Below are positions 18,597 through 27,564 of a DNA stretch of 64,000 nucleotides, one piece after another; position 1 is the first letter of the stretch, and each line of letters begins with the position of its first letter. Under the pieces are notes generated by a model. That model was given only the letters and a program-made list of their open reading frames with translations, was not told the DNA's origin and did not search any database. The DNA lies in the NCBI GenBank assembly GCA_033850885.1, contig JAWWPG010000063.1, positions 76,531 through 140,530 on the forward strand, given 5' to 3'. This DNA is from JAWWPG01 sp033850885 (GTDB taxonomy: Bacteria; Actinomycetota; Actinomycetes; Propionibacteriales; Nocardioidaceae). Both the position numbers and the translations under genes were made by a program.

Positions 18597-20543
18597 GTGG
18601 CGACCGGCCGGTTCCGCTACAGCCCGTGGAGCGGGGGGCCGGACCCGCTCGCGCCGCCGTACGACGTCCGCGCAGCGCTCGACGAGCTCGGCAGCGACGT
18701 CCTCGCGGGCGGGTCGCTACGGGAGGCTCTGCGCGACCTGATGCGTCGTGGGATGGACGGCCACCGTGGACTCGACGACCTGGCGGACCGGGTACGGCGA
18801 CTTCGTGCCGCCGCGAGGCGCCGAGGCGACCTCGGCGGGACCCTCGACCAGGTACGTGCAGCCCTCGATCAGGCGCTCGCGTCGGAGCGGGACACCCTGG
18901 CTGCCGAGGACACGGACGACGCGCGTCTGAGTGAGATGGAGCTCGCCACCATCCCTGACGACGCGGCCGGCGCCGTACGGGCGCTGAGCGAGTACGACTG
19001 GCATTCGGACGACGCCCGTGCGACGTACCAGGAGATCCTGCGGATGCTGCAGCAGGAGGTGCTGGACGCTCAGTTCGCGGGCATGAAGCAGTTCCTCGAG
19101 TCCCAGGACCCGGCGGCGATGGCCGCGGTCAAGGACATGCTGGCCGACCTCAACTCCTTGCTCGCCGCCCATGCCCGGGGCGAGGACACCACGGACAAGT
19201 TCCACGAGTTCATGGACAAGCACGGTGAGATGTTCCCAGAGAAGCCGGAGAACGTGGACGAGCTCATCGACGCGCTTGCCCGCAGGCAGGCGGCGGCGGA
19301 CCGCATGATGGCCTCGCTGTCGCCGGCGCAGCGCGAGCAGCTTGCTCAGCTGATGAGTGAGGCGTTGTCCGACCCTGACCTGGCCTCCGAGATGGCCCAG
19401 CTGTCGGACAACCTGCGAGCCCTCCGTCCCGGCCTGGACCGGGGGGCGGTCCAGATGCGCGGTGGTGGCGAGCCGATGGGCTACAGCGACTCCGTGCAGG
19501 CGGTCGCCGAGCTTGCCGATCTCGAAGCCCTCGGGAACGCACTCGGGCAGCGCCATCCCGGCGCCACGCTCGACGACGTCGATGTCGACTCCCTCGAAAG
19601 GCATCTCGGGGCGAGCTCGGCCGCCGACTTCCGGGCGCTGCGTGAGCTTGAACGAGAGCTGGAACGCCAGGGCTTCCTGTCGCGGGGTGACGACGGTCTC
19701 CAGCTCACTCCACGCGCCGTGCGGCGCCTGGGCGAGACCGCGCTGAAGCGGGTCTTCGCCCAGCTGGAGGCCGCCGGTGCGGGTGACCACGACGACCACC
19801 GGACGGGATCTGCGGACGAGGCGACCGGGCTTACTCGCCAGTGGACGTTCGGCGACGAGCTCCCCATCGACGTGGTGCGAACGGTCTCGAACTCGCTGCG
19901 TCGAGGCGCTGGCATCCCGGCCCGGCTGAGCGTCGAGGACTTCGAGGTGATCGAGACGGAGCGGCGCACGACCGCTGCGGTCGCGCTGTGCGTCGACCTG
20001 TCCTACTCCATGGTGCAGGAGGGCCGCTGGGGACCGATGAAGCAGACGGCACTCGCCCTGTCCCACCTGATCTCGACCCGTTTCCGCCATGACGCGCTGG
20101 AGATCGTCGGGTTCGACCGGTCGGCTCGCCGTCTCTCGGCCGTGCAGCTTGCGGGCGTCGAGCCGGACTGGGTGCAGGGCACCAACCTGCAGCACGCGCT
20201 GGTGATCGCCGCCCGACACCTTCGTCGCCACCCCGACGCAGAGCCGGTCGTGCTCGTCGTGACCGACGGCGAGCCCACGGCGCATCTGCGCGACGACGGC
20301 TCGACGTACTTCCACTGGCCGACCACGACGGAGACGTTGAGAGCGACCGTCGGCCAGGTGGACGAGCTGACGAGGTACGGCGCCGCGCTGAACTTCTTCA
20401 TGCTGGGCGACGACCCGGGTCTGGCTCGCTTCGTCGACGCCGTCGCCCGCCGGGCCGGCGGGCGGGTGCTGACCCCCGACCTGTCACGGCTGGGCGAGTA
20501 CGTCGTGTCGGACTACCTGCGGGCCAGGCGCGGCCGCCGCTAA
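18597..20543 (+). CDS. VWA-domain partner of the AAA+ ATPase
   Basis: 648 residues. The N-terminal 400 residues are helical and charged. A C-terminal von Willebrand A domain starts near 455 with a MIDAS-like DLSYSM, then GTNLQHAL and VVTDGEPTAH. It resembles Rv0959 and ChlD-type partners. In such pairs the VWA protein binds the client through the metal site while the ATPase provides force. The GTG start follows the ATPase stop by 2 bp. The TAA stop lies inside a 23-bp sequence that is tandemly repeated just downstream. Confidence 0.83.
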   Translation: MATGRFRYSPWSGGPDPLAPPYDVRAALDELGSDVLAGGSLREALRDLMRRGMDGHRGLDDLADRVRRLRAAARRRGDLGGTLDQVRAALDQALASERDTLAAEDTDDARLSEMELATIPDDAAGAVRALSEYDWHSDDARATYQEILRMLQQEVLDAQFAGMKQFLESQDPAAMAAVKDMLADLNSLLAAHARGEDTTDKFHEFMDKHGEMFPEKPENVDELIDALARRQAAADRMMASLSPAQREQLAQLMSEALSDPDLASEMAQLSDNLRALRPGLDRGAVQMRGGGEPMGYSDSVQAVAELADLEALGNALGQRHPGATLDDVDVDSLERHLGASSAADFRALRELERELERQGFLSRGDDGLQLTPRAVRRLGETALKRVFAQLEAAGAGDHDDHRTGSADEATGLTRQWTFGDELPIDVVRTVSNSLRRGAGIPARLSVEDFEVIETERRTTAAVALCVDLSYSMVQEGRWGPMKQTALALSHLISTRFRHDALEIVGFDRSARRLSAVQLAGVEPDWVQGTNLQHALVIAARHLRRHPDAEPVVLVVTDGEPTAHLRDDGSTYFHWPTTTETLRATVGQVDELTRYGAALNFFMLGDDPGLARFVDAVARRAGGRVLTPDLSRLGEYVVSDYLRARRGRR

Positions 20544-20588
20544 CCCCCCAAGCACCCCCGCCCCCTAACCCCCCAAGCACCCCCGCCC
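20541..20588 (+). repeat. Tandem direct repeat, 23-bp unit copied once
   Basis: The sequence from the VWA stop codon, TAACCCCCCAAGCACCCCCG plus CCC, occurs at 20541-20563 and again at 20566-20588, separated by CC. The first copy includes the real TAA stop codon. It is a short local duplication next to a large hairpin. Confidence 0.9.
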
Positions 20589-20590
20589 GA

Positions 20591-20655
20591 CCGCGAATTG
20601 CGGGAAAGTTCACCTCATCCGCACCCGTTGAGGTGCACTTTCCCGAAATTCGCGG
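20591..20655. repeat. Large imperfect palindrome / hairpin (candidate terminator or dispersed repeat)
   Basis: Two 27-nt arms (20591-20617 and 20629-20655) are inverted copies matching at 25 of 27 positions, with an 11-nt loop. The arm begins CCGCGAATTGCGGGAAAGTT. It follows the AAA+/VWA operon and precedes the glycosyltransferase gene. It would form a very stable RNA stem, but there is no clear U-tract after it. It could be a bidirectional terminator-like structure or one copy of a genome-wide palindromic repeat. Confidence 0.75.
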
Positions 20656-20727
20656 GGGGACTCGGTCCACAGGCTGCGCACAGAGCATCCACACAGCCTG
20701 CCTAGCCGAGTCCGTCACGGTGGCCTC

Positions 20728-22830
20728 ATGAGCCTCGAGACGGTGCCAAGTCCCTTGACCACCACCCCGACGCCCGAGGTGTCACGCCCCGTGCTGACAC
20801 GCGTCTGGCAGGGTCCAGCCGGGGAGGCGCGGTGGGTTCGCCCGTCCCTTCTCGGCCTCTTGACTGCCACGGCGTTCCTCTATCTATGGGGACTCGGGTC
20901 GTCGGGGTGGGCCAACTCGTTCTACTCGGCAGCCGCGCAGGCTGGCTTGGAGAGCTGGCAGGCGCTCTTCTTCGGGTCGTCTGACGCCGCGAACTCCATC
21001 ACGGTCGACAAGCCACCTGCCGCCCTGTGGGTGATGGGGCTGTCGGTGCGTGCCTTCGGGCTCAGCTCGTGGGCCATCCTGGTACCGCAGGCTTTGATGG
21101 GGGTGGCTTCCGTAGGTCTGCTGTACGGCACCGTGCGCCGGGCAGTCGGCTCGGCCGGCGCAGGTCTCATCGCCGGTGCCGTGCTGGCGTTGACGCCCGT
21201 CGCTGCTCTGATGTTCCGGTTCAACAACCCAGACGCCCTGCTCGTGCTGCTGATGGTCGGGGCCGCGGCAGCCACCCTGCGCGCGATCGAGGCAACCTGG
21301 ACGCCAGCTACGACCAGACTCGCCGCCCGGTGGCTCGCCCTCGCCGGCGCCCTGCTGGGGCTGGCCTTCCTGACCAAGATGCTGCAGGCCTTCCTCGTCG
21401 TACCTGGCTTCTTCCTCGGCTATTTTCTGCTGTCTGGGAAGGGCTACTCGTACGGCAAGCGGGTGCGGGACCTCGTCGTGTCAGGCCTGGTGGTGCTCGT
21501 GAGCGCCGGTTGGTGGGTCGCCACCGTCGCGTTGTGGCCGGCGTCCGACCGGCCGTACATCGGCGGCTCGCAGCACAACTCGATCCTCGAGCTCATCTTC
21601 AGCTACAACGGGCTGGGTCGGCTGAGCGGCAACGAGACCGGCTCGGTGGTAGGTGGGGCGACTGCCGGAGGCAACTGGGGCGCGACGGGTTGGCTGCGCA
21701 TGCTGGGCTCGGATGTGGGCGGCCAGGTCGGGTGGCTGCTGCCGGCGGCCTGCTTGCTACTCGTGGCCGGCCTCTGGCTGGCCCGGCGGGAGCGGCTCGC
21801 CGGCGCCACCGCCGCGCTCGTGATCTGGGGCTGCTGGCTCCTCGTCACCGCTGCCACCTTCAGCTACATGCAGGGAATCTTCCACCCGTACTACACGGTC
21901 GCGCTGGCTCCGGCCATCGGCGCGATCGTCGGCATCGGCACCGTTCTCCTCTGGCGGCGGCGTGCCCACTATCCGGCTGCCCTGACGATGGGCGCGGCCG
22001 TTGCGGTGGCCACCGTCACGTCGTTCATCCTGCTTGGCAGGACCCCGGACTTCGTTCCGTGGCTTCGCTGGGTCGTGGTCCTTCTCGGGCTTGGGACGGC
22101 TTCGATGCTCGCGGTCGTCCGCCGGCTGCCGAGGGTCGCCTGTACGACGGTGGCCGGGCTCGCCCTGGCTGTGGTGGTGGCGGGGCCCGCCGCGTACACC
22201 CTCAGTACTGCCGCCACATCGCACGGCGGGTCGATCCCGAGCGCCGGGCCGGCGGTGACCGGCTCGTTCGGCCCCGGCGGCGGCCTCGCCCACGGGGGGC
22301 CGGGCGGCGGCTTCCCCCGCGGCGGACCGCTGGGAACACCGCCGGGTGGCGTCCGGGCGGGAACTGGGGGGACCTTCGGCGGTCCCCCGGGTGGCTTTCC
22401 GACAGGCACCGGCCCGACGAGGGGCACCGGCTTCCCCCGCGGCGGGCCAACAGTCGGAGGTGGGGGTCTGCTGGACGGCTCCACGCCGTCCGCCGCCTTG
22501 ACGAAGCTGCTCGAGGCCGATGCCGGACGGTACACCTGGGTGGCGGCGACCGTCGGGTCGAACAACGCCTCCGGCTACCAGCTGGCCACTCAGCTGCCGG
22601 TGATGCCGATCGGTGGCTTCAACGGCAGCGACCCCAGCCCGACGCTGGCCCAGTTCAAGGGCCTCGTTGCTACCGGCAGGGTCCACTACTTCATCGCCGC
22701 CCGCAGCGGCGGCGGGTTCGCACCCTCCGACAGCACCAGCATGTCGATCTCCCGCTGGGTTGCGAGCACGTTCACGCCGACCACCGTCGGCGGCATCACG
22801 CTCTACGACCTGTCTGGTGCCGCCAAGTGA
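20728..22830 (+). CDS. Membrane glycosyltransferase, GT39/PMT-like
   Basis: 700 residues with about 11-12 hydrophobic helices. The first loop has the family-type pattern SITVDKPPAALWVMGL and a later NNPDALLVLL segment, as in ArnT/PMT-type mannosyl- or arabinosyltransferases that use polyprenyl-phosphate sugars on the outer membrane face. A Gly/Pro-rich low-complexity linker covers about residues 510-590. A C-terminal extracytoplasmic domain follows, including LEADAGRYTWVAATVGSNN. The next gene starts within its stop (GTGA) and encodes a polyprenyl-phosphate-type GT2, a likely donor-sugar supplier. Acceptor unknown. Confidence 0.8.
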   Translation: MSLETVPSPLTTTPTPEVSRPVLTRVWQGPAGEARWVRPSLLGLLTATAFLYLWGLGSSGWANSFYSAAAQAGLESWQALFFGSSDAANSITVDKPPAALWVMGLSVRAFGLSSWAILVPQALMGVASVGLLYGTVRRAVGSAGAGLIAGAVLALTPVAALMFRFNNPDALLVLLMVGAAAATLRAIEATWTPATTRLAARWLALAGALLGLAFLTKMLQAFLVVPGFFLGYFLLSGKGYSYGKRVRDLVVSGLVVLVSAGWWVATVALWPASDRPYIGGSQHNSILELIFSYNGLGRLSGNETGSVVGGATAGGNWGATGWLRMLGSDVGGQVGWLLPAACLLLVAGLWLARRERLAGATAALVIWGCWLLVTAATFSYMQGIFHPYYTVALAPAIGAIVGIGTVLLWRRRAHYPAALTMGAAVAVATVTSFILLGRTPDFVPWLRWVVVLLGLGTASMLAVVRRLPRVACTTVAGLALAVVVAGPAAYTLSTAATSHGGSIPSAGPAVTGSFGPGGGLAHGGPGGGFPRGGPLGTPPGGVRAGTGGTFGGPPGGFPTGTGPTRGTGFPRGGPTVGGGGLLDGSTPSAALTKLLEADAGRYTWVAATVGSNNASGYQLATQLPVMPIGGFNGSDPSPTLAQFKGLVATGRVHYFIAARSGGGFAPSDSTSMSISRWVASTFTPTTVGGITLYDLSGAAK

Positions 22831-24065
22831 CCGTCGACATCGTGATCCCGACGTACAACGAGGAGCGGACGCTCGAGCGGTGTGTCTGGGCGCTCCACGA
22901 GTACCTCGCAGACGTGCCGTTCGAAGCGCGCATCACCGTCGCGGACAACGCCAGTACCGACACGACGCCGCTGATCGCAGACCGGCTGTCCCGCGAGTAC
23001 GTCGACGTCGAGGTCATCCACGTGCCCCGCAAGGGTCGCGGTCTTGCCTTGAAGGCTGCCTGGTTCAGGTCTGACGCGGATGTCCTGGTCTACATGGACG
23101 TCGACCTGTCGACGAACCTCAACGCGCTGCTGCCGCTGGTCGCCCCTTTGCTGAGCGGTCACTCCGACATCGCCATCGGTACCCGGCTCGCGGCCGGCTC
23201 GCGAGTGCTGCGCGGCTCGAAGCGCGAGCTGATCTCGCGCGGTTACAACACCCTCCTGAGGGGAACGCTCGGCGCCGGGTTCGGAGACGCGCAATGCGGG
23301 TTCAAGGCGATCCGTGCCGATGCCGCCCGATGGTTGCTCCCACTCGTGCAGGATGACAGCTGGTTCTTCGACACCGAGCTGCTCGTCCTCGCCGAGCGAG
23401 CCGGACTGCGGATCTACCAGGTGCCGGTCGACTGGGTCGACGACCCGGACAGCCGTGTCGACCTCTGGCGGACGGCCGTCGACGACCTGAGAGGCATTGC
23501 AAGACTCGGCTGGAGCCTGACCCGGGGCCGCATCGCCCTTGTCGACAACGGATCCGCGCCACCCGCCGGTACGGGCTCTCTTCTCACCCAGGTCGTCAGG
23601 TTTCTTGGGGTAGGAGTCGCTTCGACGATCGGCTACGCCGTGGTGTTCCTGCTGCTGCGCGCCCACGAGAGCGCCGGGGTCTCGAACGTCGTGGCGCTGG
23701 TGTCCACTACGGTCTTCAACACCGCCGCGAATAGGCTCTGGACGTTCGGCATCCGAGGGCGGCTGCGCGCCGTGACGCACCAGGCGCAAGGCATGGTGGT
23801 GCTCGCGGCGGGGCTGGTGGTCACCACCTTGGCGCTGTCACTCTCGCGCGACGCGGGCGTGCACGGCACCGCCCAGGAGCTCGCCGTACTCACCGCAGCG
23901 AACCTCCTTGTCACCGCGGGGCGCTTCGCAGTGTTCCGCCTCTGGATGTTCCGGGCCGCGCAGCCGCCGCCTCCGAGGTACGACGCTCTGCGGGACGTCC
24001 GTCCGCTCCCTCAGCCGCTGCCGTCCGGGGGTGCATCGACCGACTTCGCCCAGGACCAGGCATAG
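22827..24065 (+). CDS. GT2 glycosyltransferase fused to GtrA-like membrane domain
   Basis: 412 residues. Residues 1-235 form a GT2 domain with VDIVIPTYNEE, DNASTD and the DxD-type YMDVDLST, similar to dolichyl/polyprenyl-phosphate sugar synthases. Residues from about 255 to 375 have four hydrophobic helices typical of GtrA flippase-like proteins. The GTG start overlaps the GT39 stop, so the two are coupled. The likely logic is that this protein makes and helps flip a polyprenyl-phosphate sugar that the preceding GT39 enzyme transfers. The sugar identity is unknown. Its 3' end overlaps the convergent hmgA gene by 55 bp. Confidence 0.82.
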   Translation: MTVDIVIPTYNEERTLERCVWALHEYLADVPFEARITVADNASTDTTPLIADRLSREYVDVEVIHVPRKGRGLALKAAWFRSDADVLVYMDVDLSTNLNALLPLVAPLLSGHSDIAIGTRLAAGSRVLRGSKRELISRGYNTLLRGTLGAGFGDAQCGFKAIRADAARWLLPLVQDDSWFFDTELLVLAERAGLRIYQVPVDWVDDPDSRVDLWRTAVDDLRGIARLGWSLTRGRIALVDNGSAPPAGTGSLLTQVVRFLGVGVASTIGYAVVFLLLRAHESAGVSNVVALVSTTVFNTAANRLWTFGIRGRLRAVTHQAQGMVVLAAGLVVTTLALSLSRDAGVHGTAQELAVLTAANLLVTAGRFAVFRLWMFRAAQPPPPRYDALRDVRPLPQPLPSGGASTDFAQDQA

Positions 24066-25252
24066 GCGCCGTCGTCGCTGGCCAGGCCGCCCTCACCTAG
24101 CTCGAGCGGGCGGAACGTGTCCACCATGACCGCCAGCTCGTCGAAGTAGTGGACGCCGATCGACCTCTCGTAGGCGCCGGTCTGAGGACCATGCGCGTGA
24201 CCTCCCGGGTGCACGCTGATCGAGCCCTTGCCGATGCCGGACCCCTTGCGTGCTTCGTAGTCTCCGTCGACATAGAACATGATCTCGTCACTGTCGACGT
24301 TCGAGTGGTAGTAAGGGACCGGTATCGACAGCGGGTGGTAGTCCACCTTGCGGGGAACGAAGTTGCACACAACGAAGTTGTAAGCCTCGAACACCTGGTG
24401 GACAGGCGGCGGTTGGTGCACGCGTCCGGTTATCGGCTCGAAGTCGGCGACGTTGAAAACAAAGGGATACAGGCAACCGTCCCAGCCCACGACGTCGAAG
24501 GGGTGGAACGGATACGTGTAGACGGTGCCGACGACGCCACTCGGTCCGTTGCCGCGGTGCTTGATGTAGACCTTCGTGTCCGCCGAGGAGTCCTCTCCGA
24601 TCTCGTCGGCCAGCACGGGTCCTTCGGGGCACCTGAGGTCTCTCTCGCAGTACGGCGAGTGCTCAAGCAGCTGCCCGAAGCGGGACAGGTAGCGCTTGGG
24701 CGGGGCGATGTGCGAGTTCGCCTCGATGCAGTAGACCCGAAGCGCCTCCCCGGTGTCAGCGGGTACCCACCGGTGCGTCGTGGCCCGCGGGAGGATGACG
24801 TAGTCTCCGGGTCCGACATCGAACGATCCGAAGATCGTGTCGACCCGCGCGGTCCCCCGCTCGACGAACAGGCACTCGTCGCCGATGCCGTTGCGGTACA
24901 AGGGGGATGGCGCCCCAGCGACGACGTACGAGATCCTCACGTCGGCGTTGCCGAGTACGAGCCTCCTGCCGGTGACGACGTCGACGTCGCCGACCTGGTC
25001 GGGGTCGAACAGGTCGTGCAGCTTGAGGTGCAAGGGCTTCAGCGGGTGGTTCGGCCGGGTTGCGAGGTCACCGGGCACCCATTCCTGCGCGTCGACGATC
25101 CGCGACGGCAGGTTGCGGTGGTAGAGCAACGACGAGTCGGACGTGAAGCCCTCCTCCCCCATCAGCTCCTCGAAGGCCAGCTCCCCCGAGGGCAGCCGGT
25201 GCTGAGTGTGTCGCTTCGGCGGGATGGACCCGCGGGTCAGGTAGTGAGAGAT
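24011..25252 (-). CDS. hmgA: Homogentisate 1,2-dioxygenase
   Basis: Clear homogentisate dioxygenase: cupin-type fold, HQVFEAYNFVVCNFVPRK, a metal-site region VPYYHSNVDSDE and HPGGHAHGPQ. It opens homogentisate to maleylacetoacetate in tyrosine catabolism. The first in-frame ATG (25162) begins at MGEEGF, but homology continues upstream in the same frame as SHYLTRGSIPPKRHTQHR, which matches the usual N-terminus. At the family's Met position the codon is ATC (25252-25250), with AAGGGTGA just upstream, and an in-frame stop comes three codons earlier. The start is therefore probably non-canonical, or there is a base error. Length from ATC is 413 residues. Confidence 0.88.
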   Translation of the reverse strand: MSHYLTRGSIPPKRHTQHRLPSGELAFEELMGEEGFTSDSSLLYHRNLPSRIVDAQEWVPGDLATRPNHPLKPLHLKLHDLFDPDQVGDVDVVTGRRLVLGNADVRISYVVAGAPSPLYRNGIGDECLFVERGTARVDTIFGSFDVGPGDYVILPRATTHRWVPADTGEALRVYCIEANSHIAPPKRYLSRFGQLLEHSPYCERDLRCPEGPVLADEIGEDSSADTKVYIKHRGNGPSGVVGTVYTYPFHPFDVVGWDGCLYPFVFNVADFEPITGRVHQPPPVHQVFEAYNFVVCNFVPRKVDYHPLSIPVPYYHSNVDSDEIMFYVDGDYEARKGSGIGKGSISVHPGGHAHGPQTGAYERSIGVHYFDELAVMVDTFRPLELGEGGLASDDGAYAWSWAKSVDAPPDGSG

Positions 25253-25333
25253 CGCGATTCACCCTTCGCCATTCGTGTCCGGTTATAGGACGTGGTTGTC
25301 TCATTAGGCCCAGAGTTCCAGTACCGTGCAGGC

Positions 25334-26146
25334 GTGTCAACGCTACCCCGCGAGCTCTTCGCCGGGCTCATCGACGATGCGGCCATGTTCCCTCCGGGCA
25401 ACGCGAGTGCGGGCCAGGCCGTGGCCGAGCACGCGCGCTACCGCAAAGCCTGGTTCGCCGATCTCGTGGGCCCTCTGCTGGTGCCTGCGTGCGCCTGGGA
25501 GGACTTCCGCCGGGCGCACGCTGCAACCGGCGGCAGACCGGTCAGCGTCGTGCTGATCGGTACGACGACCCTTCCGAGCATCCCGCCCGGCGTGCGGGTG
25601 GCTGGGTTCGAGGTGCCGGTGCCCGACCTGCCGCTTCCCGTGACCGGCCCCGGCCTCTCGCTTGCTGCAGAGGTGTCTCCGGGTCCCTTCGGTGACCGGG
25701 TGCTGGCCGCGGTGGCGGAAAGGGCCGCGGCCGGACGACCTGTCGTGGGGAAGTTCCGCACCGGCGGCACGACGCCTGCTGCCTTCCCCTCGGAAGACGT
25801 CCTGGCTGGTGTCATCACGTCGGCCACCGCCGCCAAGGCGCCACTCAAGCTGACCGCCGGCCTGCACCATGCCGTGCGCTTCACCGACGACGCGTCGGGC
25901 TTCGAGCACCACGGTTTCCTCAACGTGCTCGCGGCCGTCAGCCAGGCCCTGGCGGATCCCGACCCAGAGAAGGTAGCCAACGTGCTGGCACTTCGGGAGG
26001 GGGCCGAGCTGGCCGAACGTCTGCGTCGGCTGTCGCTAGACCAGATACGGCTGGTGCGACAGCGGTGCGTGTCCTTCGGCTGCTGCGGGGTGGAGGACCC
26101 GATCGCCGACCTGGTGGCCCTCGGCGTGGTGCAGAGTGTTGAGTGA
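25334..26146 (+). CDS. Conserved hypothetical protein in homogentisate cluster
   Basis: About 270 residues from a GTG at 25334; an in-frame start at 25292 is an alternative. I do not recognise a named domain. The N-terminus has LFAGLIDDAAMFPPGN. Alternating beta-strand and Ala-rich helical segments (VVLIGTTTLPSIPPGVRVAGFEVP, PVVGKFRTGGTTPAAFPS, LKLTAGLHHAVRF) suggest an alpha/beta barrel-like enzyme. The C-terminus has a Cys pair, FGCCGVEDP. It lies divergent from hmgA and 29 bp before fahA, so it probably acts in tyrosine/homogentisate degradation, possibly as the isomerase or a repair enzyme. That is inference. Confidence 0.75.
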   Translation: MSTLPRELFAGLIDDAAMFPPGNASAGQAVAEHARYRKAWFADLVGPLLVPACAWEDFRRAHAATGGRPVSVVLIGTTTLPSIPPGVRVAGFEVPVPDLPLPVTGPGLSLAAEVSPGPFGDRVLAAVAERAAAGRPVVGKFRTGGTTPAAFPSEDVLAGVITSATAAKAPLKLTAGLHHAVRFTDDASGFEHHGFLNVLAAVSQALADPDPEKVANVLALREGAELAERLRRLSLDQIRLVRQRCVSFGCCGVEDPIADLVALGVVQSVE

Positions 26147-26175
26147 AGATCCGTTCGACCCGGTGAGGAGCACGG

Positions 26176-27384
26176 ATGACCTGGCCTGACACGGCCCATG
26201 ACCAAGAGTTCGGGTTGGCGACCCTGCCGTACGGCGTGTGCAGCCTCGAAGGTGTCGCATCGGTAGGTGTGCGGGTCGGCGACCAGGTCCTCGACCTTGC
26301 GGGTGTCGCGGAGCTGGACGGACACCCCCTTGCCGACGTCTTCGCCAGCTCGTCCCTCAACCCACTGATGGCGCTCGGCCCGAGAGGCTGGTCCGATGTG
26401 CGCCAATGGGTCGGCTGGCTGCTGGCTGACGACGAGCCGTCGAACCGGGAAGCCGTCAGTGCGAACCTGCACGCGCTCGAAGAGGTCACGATGTGCCTTC
26501 CCGTCGAGGTCGCCGACTACGTGGACTTCTACGCCAGCGAGCAGCACGCGACGAACGTCGGGCAGATCTTCCGCCCCGACTCCCCCGCACTTCCGCCGAA
26601 CTGGAAGCAGATGCCGATCGGGTACCACGGTCGGGCCGGAACCGTCGTCGTGAGCGGCACGGACGTCGTACGGCCCCGGGGTCAGCGCAGGCCGGAGCCC
26701 GGCTCACCGCCACCGTTCGGCCCCAGCACCATGCTCGACATCGAGTGCGAGGTCGGCTATCTGGTAGGCCCGGGAAGCCGGCTGGGTACGGCGGTGCCGC
26801 TCGACGCAGCCCGAGAGCAGATCTTCGGCGTGGTGCTGCTCAACGACTGGAGCGCACGAGACATCCAGGCTTGGGAGTATGTGCCGCTTGGCCCGTTCCT
26901 CGGGAAGTCGTTCGCGACCAGCATCTCGGCGTGGGTGGTGCCGTTCGACGCGCTGAGCGATGCCATCGTCGACCTGCCGAGCCAGGACCCGCCGGTGCTC
27001 CCCTATCTGGCCGGCGAAGGGGCCTTCGGCCTCGACCTGCACCTCGAGGTGCTGGTCAACGGCACCGTCGTCTCCCGGCCCGAGTACCGCAGCATGTACT
27101 GGTCACCGGCTCAGATGCTGGCGCACATGACGGTAGGCGGCGCGAGCCTGCGTACCGGCGACCTGTTCGCCTCCGGCACCGTCAGCGGCTCCCGCCCGGA
27201 CACGTTCGGCAGCCTGTTGGAGATCACGTGGAACGGCGAGCGTCCGGTCACGCTCGCGGATGGGTCCAAGCGCGGCTTTCTCGAGGACGGCGACACTGTG
27301 ACGCTGCGAGGGACCGCGCCCGGCCCGGACGGCTCGGTCGTCACGCTCGGCGAGGTCACCGGCACCATCACCCCAGCGCGCTGA
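26176..27384 (+). CDS. fahA: Fumarylacetoacetase
   Basis: 402 residues, the usual FAH length. The N-terminal SH3-like domain is followed by the catalytic FAH fold with DFYASEQHATNVG, a metal-binding region IGYHGRAGTVVVSG, DIECEVGYLVGPG, NDWSARDIQAWEY and PLGPFLGKSFATSISAWVV. It hydrolyses fumarylacetoacetate to fumarate and acetoacetate, the last step of tyrosine catabolism. It lies downstream of the unrecognised gene on the same strand and opposite hmgA. An IclR regulator gene 330 bp further on could control the set. Confidence 0.93.
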   Translation: MTWPDTAHDQEFGLATLPYGVCSLEGVASVGVRVGDQVLDLAGVAELDGHPLADVFASSSLNPLMALGPRGWSDVRQWVGWLLADDEPSNREAVSANLHALEEVTMCLPVEVADYVDFYASEQHATNVGQIFRPDSPALPPNWKQMPIGYHGRAGTVVVSGTDVVRPRGQRRPEPGSPPPFGPSTMLDIECEVGYLVGPGSRLGTAVPLDAAREQIFGVVLLNDWSARDIQAWEYVPLGPFLGKSFATSISAWVVPFDALSDAIVDLPSQDPPVLPYLAGEGAFGLDLHLEVLVNGTVVSRPEYRSMYWSPAQMLAHMTVGGASLRTGDLFASGTVSGSRPDTFGSLLEITWNGERPVTLADGSKRGFLEDGDTVTLRGTAPGPDGSVVTLGEVTGTITPAR

Positions 27385-27457
27385 CACCCATTGCCGACCT
27401 AGGGTGTCGAGTCCCTTGGCGTCTGCCGACCATGAGTGTCGACATCTCCCTGGCGTC

Positions 27458-27562
27458 GTTTGGGTGGTGCACCACCCAAACACACCTCAAGCCACTCAAA
27501 CCTGGGTGGCTTGAGGGCAACCTGAGTGGTGCACCACCCAAACACCCCCTGAGCCACTCAGG
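27458..27562. repeat. Cluster of three nested palindromes
   Basis: 27458-27481 is a perfect 24-bp palindrome without spacer (arm GTTTGGGTGGTG). 27485-27495 and 27506-27516 are perfect 11-bp arms (CCTCAAGCCAC) around a 10-nt loop. 27521-27529 and 27554-27562 are 9-bp arms (CCTGAGTGG), and inside them GTGGTGCACCAC at 27526-27537 repeats the core of the first palindrome. All are packed into 105 bp downstream of fahA. They may be a composite terminator, a regulatory site or a remnant of a small mobile or dispersed repeat. Confidence 0.85.
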
Positions 27563-27564
27563 GC

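Noticed and set aside
18717..20315. 532-codon antisense frame over the VWA gene
   Set aside because: Same reason; no motif seen.
21027..22826. Extension of the GT2 frame back through the GT39 gene
   Set aside because: Arg-rich out-of-frame translation of a membrane protein; real GT2 homology begins at the GTG at 22827.
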